The notes: generated by a model not told the origin, from the sequence alone. 64,000 nucleotides of DNA from Pseudomonadota bacterium (GCA_020161855.1 JAIUNJ010000003.1:124001-188000), one strand, 5' to 3'; counted from the first letter of the stretch, positions 43,966-54,426 are shown. A program made the numbers and translations.

Positions 43966-45765
43966 ATGGCGGCGGAATCAATATCCCACTTCAAAGACGT
44001 GTTGATTGAGCTGGGAGCTGCCGGGCTTGTCATTCCCATTCTCAAGCGTCTCGGGGTGAGCACGGTTCTCGGTTTTCTCTTCGTCGGCGTGCTGCTTGGC
44101 CCCTATGTTCTCGGTTTCGCGGCGCGCCAGTTGCCCTATCTCTCCGTCTTCAGCATCGGCGAGCCGGAATCGATTGCCTTTCTCGGCGAACTCGGCGTCG
44201 TCTTTCTCCTCTTCCTGATCGGGCTTGAGCTTTCTCCCGAGCGCCTGATCACGATGAAGCGCCTGGTCTTCGGCCTTGGTGGTCTGCAAGTGCTCCTGAC
44301 TGTCGTCGTGATTGCCCTTGCCGCGCATGCCTTCGGCCTCAGCGAGCGTGAATCCATCATTGTCGGCATGGCGCTGTCGCTGTCATCGACCGCGATCGTC
44401 GTGCAGATCTTCTCCGAGGAGAAGCGGCTGGGCACGCGGGCCGGCCGTGCCAGCTTCTCGATCCTGCTCATGCAGGATCTGGCCGTCGTCCCGATCCTCA
44501 TCCTGTTGGGCCTCCTCGCTGAACCCGACAGCGACAGCCTCATCAAGAGCATCGGCATGGCCGTCGGCCAGGCCATTCTGGCAGCCGCGCTGATTGTCGT
44601 CATTGGCCGCTATGCCCTGCGGCCGGTATTGAAACTCGTTGCCGCCGCCAACAGTCCCGATCTCTTCATGGCTGCCGTGCTCTTCATTGCCATCGGCACC
44701 GGTGCTTTGGCGACAGCCGCCGGGCTGTCCATGGCGTTGGGCGCCTTCATCGCCGGGCTGATGCTTGCCGAAACGGAATACCGACGCGCCATCGAAGCCA
44801 TCATCGAGCCGTTCAAGGGCCTGCTGCTCGGCGCCTTCTTCCTGCTTGTCGGGCTCGGCCTCGACCTTCAGCTGATAGCGACCCGGCCGGTGCTGGTCTT
44901 TGGCATCGCCATCGCCCTCATCGTCGGCAAGGCGGCGGTCATCTACGGGCTTGCTCGGCTCTATGGCGTGGCGCGTCACGCTGCGCTGGAGAGCGCCCTT
45001 CTCCTTGGCCCTTGCGGTGAGTTCGCCTTTGTCATTCTGGGAACAGCGGCAACCACCGGCCTTCTTGTCGGCGAGAAACATGAACTGGCCCTTGTGACTG
45101 TGTCCTTCACGATGTTGGCCATTCCTGTCCTCTCGTGGCTCGGCAAGCCCATCGTCACCAGATTGCGGCCGAACAATTTCGATCCGGCCCTGGCCCTGCC
45201 CCAAACCGGCCCGGACCATGCAGTGGATGTCATCATCGCAGGCTTCGGCCGCGTCGGCAGTCTCCTTGCCTCCATGCTCCGGGAACAGGAGCGCACCTAT
45301 CTGGCTCTCGACACCGATCCGCAGGCCGTGGCGCAGGCCCGCAAGGACGGACACAATGTCTATTACGGCGATGCAGCCGATCCAGGTATTCTGCGGGCCT
45401 CAGGCATAGACAGCGCCAAGGCGCTCGCTGTCACCATGGACAACCCCGGCCGCGCCGACATCATCGTCCGCATGGCGCGCGAGGAAAACCAGGTGCTCAA
45501 GATCATCGCCCGCGCCCGCGACGAGCGCCATGCGATGCGGCTCTATCAGGCGGGCGTCACCGAAGCGGTGCCCGAAACCATCGAGTCGAGCCTGCAACTC
45601 GGCGAGGCGCTTCTGGTCGAAACAGGCGTGCCGGTCGGTCTCGCCATCGCCGCCGTACACGAGCGTCGCGATGGCTTCCGCAAGCTGCTCGGCCGGCCGA
45701 ACCGCCGCGATGCACTCGATGCTGCCCGCAAGCGCCGCCGCCGCAAGCAGACGATGAAGCAGTAG
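43966..45765 (+). CDS. CPA2 monovalent cation:proton antiporter with RCK domain (KefB/KefC-like)
   Basis: The 599-residue membrane protein (ATG at 43966) has some twelve helices with the CPA2 transport core (FLLFLIGLELSPERL; LSLSSTAIVVQIF; ILLMQDLAVVPIL with the ion-binding QD pair), then a TrkA-N/RCK domain from about residue 415 (VIIAGFGRVGSLLA) and a very basic tail. Kef-type systems exchange potassium for protons and are gated by glutathione adducts or nucleotides. No KefF/KefG-like subunit gene adjoins it. Confidence 0.93.
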   Translation: MAAESISHFKDVLIELGAAGLVIPILKRLGVSTVLGFLFVGVLLGPYVLGFAARQLPYLSVFSIGEPESIAFLGELGVVFLLFLIGLELSPERLITMKRLVFGLGGLQVLLTVVVIALAAHAFGLSERESIIVGMALSLSSTAIVVQIFSEEKRLGTRAGRASFSILLMQDLAVVPILILLGLLAEPDSDSLIKSIGMAVGQAILAAALIVVIGRYALRPVLKLVAAANSPDLFMAAVLFIAIGTGALATAAGLSMALGAFIAGLMLAETEYRRAIEAIIEPFKGLLLGAFFLLVGLGLDLQLIATRPVLVFGIAIALIVGKAAVIYGLARLYGVARHAALESALLLGPCGEFAFVILGTAATTGLLVGEKHELALVTVSFTMLAIPVLSWLGKPIVTRLRPNNFDPALALPQTGPDHAVDVIIAGFGRVGSLLASMLREQERTYLALDTDPQAVAQARKDGHNVYYGDAADPGILRASGIDSAKALAVTMDNPGRADIIVRMAREENQVLKIIARARDERHAMRLYQAGVTEAVPETIESSLQLGEALLVETGVPVGLAIAAVHERRDGFRKLLGRPNRRDALDAARKRRRRKQTMKQ

Positions 45766-45766
45766 T

Positions 45767-46267
45767 TCAGCCGTTGAGTTCGCGCGCCCAGTAGCGCACG
45801 ATCTTCGCCGATCCAGCCAGTTGCCGCTGGCCTATGGGCTTGAAACCTAGGGCCTCGTGAAACTTGTCTGATGCGGGATTGGGCGGTTCGAGATTGATCT
45901 CGCACACCAGCCGCTCTCGGCCATCCTTCCGCGTTGCTTCCGCGATGAGGCCATAGAGCTGGCGCGCCAGGCCTTGGCCACGCGCTGCACCACTCACCAC
46001 CACGCGATCGATATAATTGAAGCGCGGGAACCTGGCCTTCAGCCAGCGGAAATTGTCGTTGTCGTAGTCGCAGGTCTCGTCAAAGCCGACAAGCAATGCG
46101 CGCCCGCCTTCCACCGCACGCACGAAAGACGCCCGCGCCAGAAGATCGGCAAACCCTTCTTCCGTCTTGTAAGAGAGTTCCTCGGCATGGGCATTGTTCA
46201 GCGCCAGCAGTGCGGTCATCAGCGCCGCATCATAGGGTGGTGCCAGGAAGGAGAACTCAGATGGCAT
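45767..46267 (-). CDS. GNAT-family N-acetyltransferase
   Basis: The 166-residue protein has the acetyl-CoA-binding motif VVVSGAARGQGLARQLYG near residue 90 (the R/QxxGxG/A pattern) and a later NPASDKFHEALGFKPIG. Its start overlaps the flavoprotein stop by 11 bp, so it is translated from the same mRNA as the ferredoxin-flavoprotein pair. Its substrate is unknown; the operon link is the only clue. Confidence 0.88.
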   Translation of the reverse strand: MPSEFSFLAPPYDAALMTALLALNNAHAEELSYKTEEGFADLLARASFVRAVEGGRALLVGFDETCDYDNDNFRWLKARFPRFNYIDRVVVSGAARGQGLARQLYGLIAEATRKDGRERLVCEINLEPPNPASDKFHEALGFKPIGQRQLAGSAKIVRYWARELNG

Positions 46268-46907
46268 CCAGCTTTCTCTGCAGGCTGCTGCTCGAGCTTG
46301 TGTATTGCAGCGGCATCTTCACACCCGATTTGACGTAGATGAACGCCTGCTGCGCCATCAGTGCCGCCTCGTGAAATCCCGAGAGGATTAAGGCGAGCTT
46401 GCCCGCGTACCAGCCGGCATCACCAACCGCAAAGACACCGGGCATGGACGTCTCGAATTTCGCAGTATCAACGGCGATGAGATCCTCGTGACGGTCAAGA
46501 CCCCAGTCATTCAATGGCACGGGTTTCTTCGCACGAAGCGCACCACAACCTGCCGCAATGACAACGATCCTTGCGCGCAGCACAAGGCCGCTGGCCGCCG
46601 TCACCTCGAAGCCGCCATCGGCCAGCCGCGTCAGCCCCGTTGCCATCTCGCCAAAATGGAAATGCGCCCGGAACGGCTTGATCTGTTCCACCAGCCGCTC
46701 CGTCAGTTCCGCGCCGGTCAACTGGCGAAAGGCGGGAATGTCGTAGATCGGCTTCTCCGGATAAAGTTCCGCGCATTGCCCGCCGGGCCGGTCCAGCGCG
46801 TCGACCACATGGCACCGGATATCGAGCAGCCCGAGTTGAAAGACCGAGAACAGCCCGCAGGGGCCTGCACCGATGATGACCGCGTCCGTCAGGATCGCCC
46901 CGCTCAT
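46257..46907 (-). CDS. FNR/TrxR-like flavoprotein lacking the NADPH-binding domain
   Basis: The 216 residues align end to end with the FAD domain of bacterial ferredoxin-NADP reductase of thioredoxin-reductase type, normally 330-350 residues. FAD motif IIGAGPCGLF (11-20), GGQCAELYPEKPIYDIP, and VIAAGCGALR (116-125) are followed at once by the C-terminal part, NDWGLDRHEDLIAVDT, then VFAVGDAGWYAGK and LILSGFHEAALMAQ. The central NADPH Rossmann domain (about 120-130 residues) is missing exactly between residues 130 and 134, with no frameshift. It lies 8 bp after the ferredoxin gene. It probably binds FAD, but its electron donor cannot be NADPH in the usual way. Confidence 0.85.
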   Translation of the reverse strand: MSGAILTDAVIIGAGPCGLFSVFQLGLLDIRCHVVDALDRPGGQCAELYPEKPIYDIPAFRQLTGAELTERLVEQIKPFRAHFHFGEMATGLTRLADGGFEVTAASGLVLRARIVVIAAGCGALRAKKPVPLNDWGLDRHEDLIAVDTAKFETSMPGVFAVGDAGWYAGKLALILSGFHEAALMAQQAFIYVKSGVKMPLQYTSSSSSLQRKLDAI

Positions 46908-46915
46908 GGCGCGGC

Positions 46916-47263
<348 letters not shown>

Positions 47264-47336
47264 CTACATAGGTGATCGAATCTCCGGTGGCAACTGCACC
47301 GCGGCGGCCCCTGCAGCAGCCGCATGCCGCAGGCTG

Positions 47337-47759
47337 TCAGGCCATGAAAGCGGCAGCCGCCAGGCGGAATGCGCTGCAATGGCTGTCGAACTCGTCGAGC
47401 AGGGCCCGGAAGGTGCCGTCATCGGCAGGGGTAGGTTCGGCCTCCCAACGCACCGCCATCTGCATCAGCCCCGTCGCGCCAACCGCGGCGGAGGCGCCTT
47501 TCAGCGTATGCGTGAGGTAAACCCACGATACAAGAAACTGGCGCGCCTCAAGGGCACGGCGGAGATCGCCGATCTGGGTGAGGAAAAGCTGCAGGATTTC
47601 CTGTTGCAGCCCGCGCTCGCCATAGGTCTGGCGGACGAAGTGGCTGACATCAAATATCGCGGCATCGATATCGGGCTCCGACTGGACCTGCACCCTCTGA
47701 TTGAAAGAAACCACGCAACGCCCCATGACTTTTCGCCGGAAATTTGGCACAAATTCCAT
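47337..47759 (-). CDS. Hpt-domain histidine phosphotransfer protein
   Basis: With the ATG at 47759 the protein has 140 residues; an ATG at 47726 would give 129. The phosphotransfer site is the His in YLTHTLKGASAAVGA near residue 83, the classical HTLKG pattern in a four-helix bundle. It would shuttle phosphate between histidine kinases and response regulators, but no kinase or regulator gene is adjacent. It is divergent from the giant polar-growth gene. Confidence 0.85.
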   Translation of the reverse strand: MEFVPNFRRKVMGRCVVSFNQRVQVQSEPDIDAAIFDVSHFVRQTYGERGLQQEILQLFLTQIGDLRRALEARQFLVSWVYLTHTLKGASAAVGATGLMQMAVRWEAEPTPADDGTFRALLDEFDSHCSAFRLAAAAFMA

Positions 47760-48002
47760 CAAAGAGCCTGAACGGGAAGGGTAAAGGCGGCCTTTCCCAA
47801 ATCGATTCAATTTGATCCAGAATTTTAACCAAAGTTACAGTTTGCCCATTCCCATGGCATTGGAAGGGTTCAAGCCGTGGACTCGTTAGGTTAATATGGG
47901 GGTAATGCCCCTTTTCAGCCGGTGGGCCGGGTCCTAGTGTCCCGGATGGGGGAATGGGCAGAGAAACTGCAGTTGGCAGGTTAGTGAAGGCGGGTAGTGG
48001 GT

Positions 48003-51000
48003 ATGGCAAAGTCTCCAGAAAAGGGCCGTAGAGAGCGTTTCGCGGCACTTCAGGCAGCTGATCCGAAGGGCACGGCGGCACCGGAACCGCAGATCCGCTC
48101 GCGGCCGGCCAACGAAAACGACCCCAGCACGGCTATGCTATTGGCCCGCCTCCGCCGCGGACCGTCCAGCATGATCTATGTGCTGCCAACGGTTTTTGCC
48201 CTCCTCTGGGTCTTCGGCTTCTTCATGCTGAACTCCGGCTTCATCGTAAATCTCGTGAACGGCCGCGCTCAGCTCGCTGAAATCATGCGCGCCGTCGCGG
48301 TTCTCATTCTGCCGATTGCTGCCGCCTTCGTGCTGGCGCATTTCCTCTGGCGCGCCCAGCAGCTGCGCCAGGTCTCGGAAGTGCTCATGCAGTCGGCCAT
48401 GCGCCTCATCCGCCCGCAGGACATTGCAGCCGATGGGCTGACCTCGATTGCTCAGTCTGTGCGTCACGAGGTTGACCTGCTCGTTGGCGGTGTTGAACAC
48501 GCCTTCCAGCGCGCCACCGCTCTTGAGGAAATCGTCCACAAGGAAATCTCCGCCGTCGAGCGCGCCTTCGGCGCCAACGAAGACCGCATCCGCGGTCTGG
48601 TCGCCGGCCTCGAAAACCAGCGTACGGCCCTGCAGCAAACGAGCCAGCTTGTCGGCGGCGAAGCTGCCCCCCTGCTCTCGCGCCTCGAGGCTAACACCAA
48701 CAACCTGAGCCAGATGATCAATGTGGCGCTGTCCACATTCGGCCGCCTGGAAGACGGCCTGAAGGTTTCGACCAACGAACTCTCGCGCACCATCGAAGAA
48801 GTGTCGTCGCGCACCGCCATTGCCGGCCAGGAGATCGGCGGTCATTCGGTCCAGTTCGAGCGCATGTCGTCTCTGCTCATCAACGACTTCCGCGGCTTCT
48901 CCTCGCAATTGCAGGAATATGTCCAGATCCTGAACACCGCGGCCGGCACACTCGGCCAGGAATCCCGCAAGTTCGGCGGCGAAGTGAAGGGCATGGAAAC
49001 GAACCTGATCCAGCTGATGCGCCAGAGCGCCGATCAGCTGGTCATGGCCAACAATGAAGTCGGCGCCACCATTGATCGCCTCAGTTCCTCCTCCTCGCAG
49101 CAGATCAAGATGGCAGCCGACGAACTGCAGCAGCAGGTCGGCACCATCAGCGACAACATTAGCTATCACCTCAAGGCGACCTCGACCGAAATCGCGTCGC
49201 TCATCGAGCGTGCCGGTGTCGATTCCGCCCAGCGCATCGAAGACAGCCGCACGGTCGTCACCCAGGGCCTCACCGGCGTTGCCACCGACTTCATCAGCCG
49301 CGTCAGCCAGGCCCGCACGGACCTGACCGAGTTCGTCGATCAGGCGGCCACGCAGATCTCCGGCAATTTCGACAACGCCACCAACCGCCTGGCCGACCGC
49401 ATTAACATCTCGGGCACGCAGTTGCTTGCCGGCCTCGACCAGTCTGCCAACCAGTTCCTTGGCCAGCTGGATTCCTCAGCCTCGAACTATGCCACGCGCA
49501 TCGAGCAGTCCTCATCGTCGCTCAGCTCGCATATTGAGCAGCACGCCAACCTGATCTCAGACACGATGCGCTCGGCAACGCAGAACCTGACCGACACCTT
49601 CGACGCCACCTTCGGCGGCGCCATCCAGAAGTTCGACGCCGCCACGGTCTCACTGGGCCAGCGCATCGATCAGCATGCCGGCAACTTCATCGACGTGATG
49701 AAGACCGCCAGCAGCGATCTGACCTCCACCTTCGACGCCACTTATGGCGGTGCCACGGAGCGCTTCGACACAACGGTGCGCGGCTTCACGCAGCTCATCG
49801 ACACCCATGCCAACACCTTCACCACCAGCGTGAAGGAAGCCTCCGACCTGATCACCGGCCGTCTCGACCAGACCTATGCCGGCGCCATCGGCAAGATCGA
49901 GGATTCGACCAGCGCCCTCTCCTCGCAGGTCGAACTCAATGTCGACGCCTTCAACAAGTCGCTGCGCGACTCGGCCGAATCCTTCAACCAGCACTTCGAC
50001 CAGACCTACAACGGCGCAATCGACCGCCTCGAAACCACGGCCAGCAGCCTTGGTGGCAAGGTTGACGATCATGCCCACGCCTTTGCCTCGACACTCAAGG
50101 AGGCCTCCGACCTCGTCACGGGCCGCCTCGACCAGACCTATAACGGCGCAATCGACCGCCTCGAAACCACGGCCAGCAGCCTTGGTGGCAAGGTTGACGA
50201 TCATGCCCGCGCCTTTGCCTCGACGCTCAAGGAAGCCTCCGACTTCGTCACGGGCCGCCTCGATCAGACCTATGCTGCGGCCGTCGACAAGCTCGACAAT
50301 TCCGCAAGCGGCTTCGGCGGCAGGATGGACCAGCACGCCCAGGCCTTCTCCTCGACCCTCAAGGAGGCGACCGACATCGTTACCGAGCGCTTCGATACGG
50401 CCTATGTCTCGGCCATCGACAAGCTCGAGCGTTCTGCCGGTTCCTTCGGCACCCAGGTCACGCAGTATTCGACCGGCCTCACCTCCACCATGCGCGAAGC
50501 TGCCGAGCAGATCACCGGCACCATGAACAACGCCGTGGTCGATGCCCTCGAGAAGCTCGACCAGGGCTCCATCAACGTCACCGCCACGGTGAACGGCCTC
50601 AGCAACAGCGTGACCTCCGCTGTGGAAACGGCCTTCGCCTCCTCGATCGATCGCCTCGACAAGGGCGCCAACAGCCTCACGGCCACGGTTTCCACCATGG
50701 GCGACCGCATCAGTACGGCAATCGACGCCGCTGTTGCCCAGACGCTGGAGCACCTCGACCAGAACGCCAACAACGTCACCTACACGATGAACGCCATTGG
50801 CGAGCGCGTGGCCACCTCCATGGACTCGGCTGTCGGCTCTTCGCTTGGCAAGATCGAGGACCGTACGGGCGAGATCACGGCCCGCATCCAGCAGACCACC
50901 TCGTCCTTCTCCGAGGCCCTCAAGTCTTCCACCGACACGCTCAGCGCTTCCTTCACGGCAGCCTACAATTCTGCAATCGGCACCTTCGAGACGGGCTTCA

Positions 51001-53432
51001 CGCAGGGCGTCGACAAGATCGACCAGGTGTCCAACAACGCCACGCAGCGCTTCAATGAGGCCTCAAGCCTCATCTCGACGCAGATGCAGGAGGTGGGTGC
51101 CAACGTCAACGATGTGCTCATCTCGACCAGCGGCACGATCGCAGCCCACCTCAAGGAAACGGCCGACATCGTCAGCCGCCAGATGAGCGACTCGGGCCTG
51201 TCCCTCGCCCAGAACATCGAAACGTCGGGCGGTGTCGTCACCGAGCGCCTGATCACGATTTCCGGCGAATTTGTCGACAAGCTGGGCTCCGCCCGCGACG
51301 GCATGCTGCAGGTTCTCGATAGCTCGGCAAGCGGCCTCACTGACAAGCTGCGCGACACCTCGATGCAGCTCTATGGCCGCTTGGAGCAGACCTCGCTCCA
51401 TGTCACCGATCAGCTCGAAGCCCTGTCGCTCCGTGTCAACGAGAGCATGGACATGACGGCTACCGACGTGACCGCGCGTGTTGGCGAACTTACCGGCACA
51501 CTCACCAACAAGCTCGACATCTCCTCGGCCCAGCTCAGCTCGCTGCTGGAGGCCACGGAACAGCGCCTCGGCAACCAGCTCGATGGCGCCACCACCGACC
51601 TTTCGCAGCTCTTCACCACCAACACGGCCCGCATGGCAGCCCAGCTGGAAGGCGCATCCTCCGAGATGACCAGCCAGTTCACCGCCAGCACCAACCGCAT
51701 GGTGGATCAGCTCACGGAAACGGCCCAGGACATGGGTTCGCGCTTCGATGTGGCCTCCGGCCATCTGGAACGCATCACCAACGACCTCACGGCCCGCCTC
51801 GTCAGCAGCAGTGACCGCTTCACCAACTCCATCGATCAGGCTTCGGCCGATATGGAAACGACCTTCGACCGCGCTCAGTCGGCCTTCTCGGAGAGCCTTG
51901 GCCACACGGCCATGGAGATCAAGGCGCGCTTCGAGCAGGAGACGGGTCTGCTGGTGGACCGCATCGACAAGGCCTCGGGCGAGTTCGAAACCGCTTCGAG
52001 CTCTTCCTCGGAGCGTCTGGAAGAAGCGCATCGCGCCTTCGCCCAGCACGTCGAGACGGCAAACACCTACCTTGCCGACCAGCTGGCCTCTGCCGCCAAG
52101 GACATCGACACGCGCCTCGAAGGCGTTTCGATGCAGCTCACAGGCAAGCTGGAAGTCACCGGCACCCGCATCTCCGAGCGTCTTGAGGATGTCTCAGTAC
52201 TGGTCGAGCGCTCCATCGAGCGCTTCAACCAGGAAATGGAGCGGATGCTCTCGAACCGCCGCGAGGTGCTCGACGGCCTGATCGGCGAGGCCACCCGCCG
52301 CGCCCAGGACGTGGATCAGGTCATGTCCAGCTACATGGGCATGATCGACGAGTCCCTGTCCTCGGCCGAGACGCGTTCGCGCGACATCAGCCGCATCGTG
52401 ACCGAGCAGACCAACCAGTCTCTCGCCCGCCTCGAGGAAGAACTGAAGCGCCTCGAAGGCACGTCTTCCGGCCAGGTCAACCAGGCCGCCCGCGTGCTGC
52501 GCGAGCAGCATGAACGCGCCCTGTCGAGCATGAACGAGATGCTCTCGGCCACAGCCGCCGACTTCCAGCAGACGGCCCAGGACATGCGCATCACCGCCCA
52601 GCAGGTGGTGAAGGACATCGACTCGGCCCGCAGCGAACTGAAGCGCGCCGTGATCGACCTGCCCGAGGAAACCCGCAACAATGCCGACGCCATGCGCCGC
52701 GTGGTTGCCGACCAGATTTCTGCCCTCAATGCCCTGTCGGAAGTGGTCCGCAGGCAGAGCGGCACGCTGGATTACTCAGGTCCGGGATACATCGCGCCAA
52801 GAGGGTCCGGGCCGGGAAAATCTGAGGGTGCCTCGTTCTCCGCTCCCCTTTCCGGAACGATCAGCACCCGCAATGAAGCTCCGGAGCGGAACCAGCCGGA
52901 AGCTTCGCGCGGCGCCATTGCCGAGCGTGCTGATACCCTGCAGGGCACCATGGCCGAGATTGCCAACAGCATCGAGGCTCTGACCGGCAAGCAGCAGGCG
53001 CCAGCACCCCGTGCCTCGGCACGCAGTGCGGCTCCCGCCCGTGCGGAGGCTTCGGCCAACATCGCACGCGAGATTGCCACCTTCACCACCAAGCTTCATG
53101 CCGCCGCGCGTGAAGTCATCGAAGCCATGGACGGAACGCTGCCGCGCGACCTCGAGAAGCGCTACAGCGGCGGCGAGAAGGACATCTACACCGACCGCCT
53201 GCATGGCAATCGCAGCAAGCGCGCCGTCAAGAGTCTGTCGTCGCGCTATGGCGAGGAACGCCTGCTCCGCGGCCGCGTCAATGGCTATATCCGGCTCTTC
53301 GAGCGCATGCTCGACACGCTGTCGGAATCGCCGGAAGGCACGACCATGATCGACGAGGTGCTGACCTCGCGGAATGGCGAGGTCTACCTGATGCTGGCAG
53401 AAGCGGCAGGCCGCGTGCCCGAGGGTAATTGA
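48003..53432 (+). CDS. Giant apolipoprotein-like coiled-coil protein, Growth Pole Ring (GPR/RgsE) type
   Basis: The 1,809-residue protein starts at the ATG at 48003. After a basic N-terminus it has two membrane helices (about residues 57-80 and 96-116), then some 1,450 residues of helical repeats of the apolipoprotein A/E kind with a Leu/Ala-Gln/Ser/Thr pattern (for example SSLGGKVDDHA and TLKEASD), and a C-terminal globular domain after a Pro/Ala-rich linker near residue 1,600-1,680. This matches GPR of Agrobacterium (about 2,100 residues) and RgsE of Sinorhizobium, which form a ring at the growing pole and organise unipolar growth. Two adjacent 44-residue repeats are nearly identical in DNA. 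Confidence 0.9.
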   Translation: MAKSPEKGRRERFAALQAADPKGTAAPEPQIRSRPANENDPSTAMLLARLRRGPSSMIYVLPTVFALLWVFGFFMLNSGFIVNLVNGRAQLAEIMRAVAVLILPIAAAFVLAHFLWRAQQLRQVSEVLMQSAMRLIRPQDIAADGLTSIAQSVRHEVDLLVGGVEHAFQRATALEEIVHKEISAVERAFGANEDRIRGLVAGLENQRTALQQTSQLVGGEAAPLLSRLEANTNNLSQMINVALSTFGRLEDGLKVSTNELSRTIEEVSSRTAIAGQEIGGHSVQFERMSSLLINDFRGFSSQLQEYVQILNTAAGTLGQESRKFGGEVKGMETNLIQLMRQSADQLVMANNEVGATIDRLSSSSSQQIKMAADELQQQVGTISDNISYHLKATSTEIASLIERAGVDSAQRIEDSRTVVTQGLTGVATDFISRVSQARTDLTEFVDQAATQISGNFDNATNRLADRINISGTQLLAGLDQSANQFLGQLDSSASNYATRIEQSSSSLSSHIEQHANLISDTMRSATQNLTDTFDATFGGAIQKFDAATVSLGQRIDQHAGNFIDVMKTASSDLTSTFDATYGGATERFDTTVRGFTQLIDTHANTFTTSVKEASDLITGRLDQTYAGAIGKIEDSTSALSSQVELNVDAFNKSLRDSAESFNQHFDQTYNGAIDRLETTASSLGGKVDDHAHAFASTLKEASDLVTGRLDQTYNGAIDRLETTASSLGGKVDDHARAFASTLKEASDFVTGRLDQTYAAAVDKLDNSASGFGGRMDQHAQAFSSTLKEATDIVTERFDTAYVSAIDKLERSAGSFGTQVTQYSTGLTSTMREAAEQITGTMNNAVVDALEKLDQGSINVTATVNGLSNSVTSAVETAFASSIDRLDKGANSLTATVSTMGDRISTAIDAAVAQTLEHLDQNANNVTYTMNAIGERVATSMDSAVGSSLGKIEDRTGEITARIQQTTSSFSEALKSSTDTLSASFTAAYNSAIGTFETGFTQGVDKIDQVSNNATQRFNEASSLISTQMQEVGANVNDVLISTSGTIAAHLKETADIVSRQMSDSGLSLAQNIETSGGVVTERLITISGEFVDKLGSARDGMLQVLDSSASGLTDKLRDTSMQLYGRLEQTSLHVTDQLEALSLRVNESMDMTATDVTARVGELTGTLTNKLDISSAQLSSLLEATEQRLGNQLDGATTDLSQLFTTNTARMAAQLEGASSEMTSQFTASTNRMVDQLTETAQDMGSRFDVASGHLERITNDLTARLVSSSDRFTNSIDQASADMETTFDRAQSAFSESLGHTAMEIKARFEQETGLLVDRIDKASGEFETASSSSSERLEEAHRAFAQHVETANTYLADQLASAAKDIDTRLEGVSMQLTGKLEVTGTRISERLEDVSVLVERSIERFNQEMERMLSNRREVLDGLIGEATRRAQDVDQVMSSYMGMIDESLSSAETRSRDISRIVTEQTNQSLARLEEELKRLEGTSSGQVNQAARVLREQHERALSSMNEMLSATAADFQQTAQDMRITAQQVVKDIDSARSELKRAVIDLPEETRNNADAMRRVVADQISALNALSEVVRRQSGTLDYSGPGYIAPRGSGPGKSEGASFSAPLSGTISTRNEAPERNQPEASRGAIAERADTLQGTMAEIANSIEALTGKQQAPAPRASARSAAPARAEASANIAREIATFTTKLHAAAREVIEAMDGTLPRDLEKRYSGGEKDIYTDRLHGNRSKRAVKSLSSRYGEERLLRGRVNGYIRLFERMLDTLSESPEGTTMIDEVLTSRNGEVYLMLAEAAGRVPEGN
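49998..50261 (+). repeat. Recent 132-bp tandem duplication inside the GPR-type gene
   Basis: Units 49998-50129 and 50130-50261 encode 44 residues each, starting DQTYNGAIDRLETTASSL. They differ at only a few bases, mostly silent. The next units downstream keep the protein pattern but not the DNA identity, so this pair is a recent duplication or gene-conversion event in an old repeat array. Confidence 0.88.
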
Positions 53433-53445
53433 TGGCAGCAATGCC

Positions 53446-54426
53446 ATGCTGACCTTCGAGGCGGTGACGGAAAGCTGGCCTATCGCCGGGCGCTTCACCA
53501 TCTCGCGCGGCTCCAAGACGGCCGCCGATGTGGTGGTCGTGACACTTGAACGCGACGGCATCAGGGGCCGCGGTGAATGCGTGCCCTATGCCCGCTACCG
53601 GGAAACCGTGCCGCAAGTTCTGGAGGCGCTTGAACAGCAGCGCAAGCAGATCGCCCGCTGCCAGAACTTCGCGGACATCGCCGCTCTCGACCTGCCCTAT
53701 GCCGCGCGCAACGCTCTGGACTGTGCCCTGTGGGATGTCACGGCCAGGCAGGCGGGCCGCCGCGCCTGGGAGGTTGCCGGGCTATCGACACCGAAGCCCC
53801 TGACAACCGCCTATACCCTGAGCCTCGACACGCCCGAGGCCATGGCCGCCGCTGCGAAGACCGCCGCGTCCCGGCCCCTGCTCAAGCTCAAGCTCGGTGG
53901 CGACGCTGACAGCGAACGCCTCGCCGCCATCCGCGAGGCCGTGCCAAAGGCCCGGCTGATCGTCGATGCCAATGAGGGCTGGACCGCCGATATCATCGAA
54001 GACCGCCTCGCGGCCTGCCAGCGCCATGGTGTTGAGCTGGTCGAACAGCCCCTGCCCGCCGGCAATGATGAAGTGCTCCGCGGCCTGCCGCGCCAGACAC
54101 TGATCTGTGCTGATGAGTCCGTCCACGGCATCGACACGCTCCCCGGTCTTGTCGGCAAATACGATGCCATCAACATCAAGCTCGACAAGACGGGCGGCCT
54201 CACCCCGGCCCTGGCGCTTGCCCGGGCGGCGCGCGATCAGGGCCTCACCATCATGGTCGGCTGCATGCTGGCCACATCACTGGCCATGGCGCCAGCCACG
54301 CTGGTGGCGCAGTTCGCAAGCTATGTGGATCTCGACGGGCCGCTCCTTCTGCAGAAGGACCGCGGCGATGGCCTCGTCTACGACGGCGGCCTCATGCACC
54401 CGCCAGTTGCCGCGTTGTGGGGCTGA
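53446..54426 (+). CDS. Dipeptide epimerase (L-Ala-D/L-Glu epimerase type), enolase superfamily
   Basis: The 326-residue enzyme has the muconate-lactonising/epimerase signature: acid-base Lys pair in LLKLKLGG near residue 148, metal ligands VDANEGW, VEQPLP and ADESVHG, and the second catalytic Lys in INIKLDKTGG near residue 245. MVGCMLATSLAMAP is the usual C-terminal motif. It interconverts L-Ala-D-Glu and L-Ala-L-Glu, allowing reuse of murein peptides. The start lies 13 bp after the polar-growth gene, so the two may share a transcript. Confidence 0.9.
   Translation: MLTFEAVTESWPIAGRFTISRGSKTAADVVVVTLERDGIRGRGECVPYARYRETVPQVLEALEQQRKQIARCQNFADIAALDLPYAARNALDCALWDVTARQAGRRAWEVAGLSTPKPLTTAYTLSLDTPEAMAAAAKTAASRPLLKLKLGGDADSERLAAIREAVPKARLIVDANEGWTADIIEDRLAACQRHGVELVEQPLPAGNDEVLRGLPRQTLICADESVHGIDTLPGLVGKYDAINIKLDKTGGLTPALALARAARDQGLTIMVGCMLATSLAMAPATLVAQFASYVDLDGPLLLQKDRGDGLVYDGGLMHPPVAALWG

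Noticed and set aside
46257-46907. Frameshift or assembly error as cause of the short flavoprotein
   Set aside because: Flanking motifs on both sides of the gap are in one frame with no stop, and about 370 bp are absent rather than shifted, so a frameshift cannot explain it. An assembly deletion cannot be fully excluded.
49998-50261. CRISPR array
   Set aside because: The repeats are 132 bp, in frame, adjacent without spacers and inside a coding sequence. No CRISPR array was seen anywhere in the window.
49650-50753. 367-codon frame antisense to the GPR-type gene
   Set aside because: The repetitive GC-rich coding pattern of the real gene leaves open antisense frames; the translation is a Gly/Val repeat without sense.
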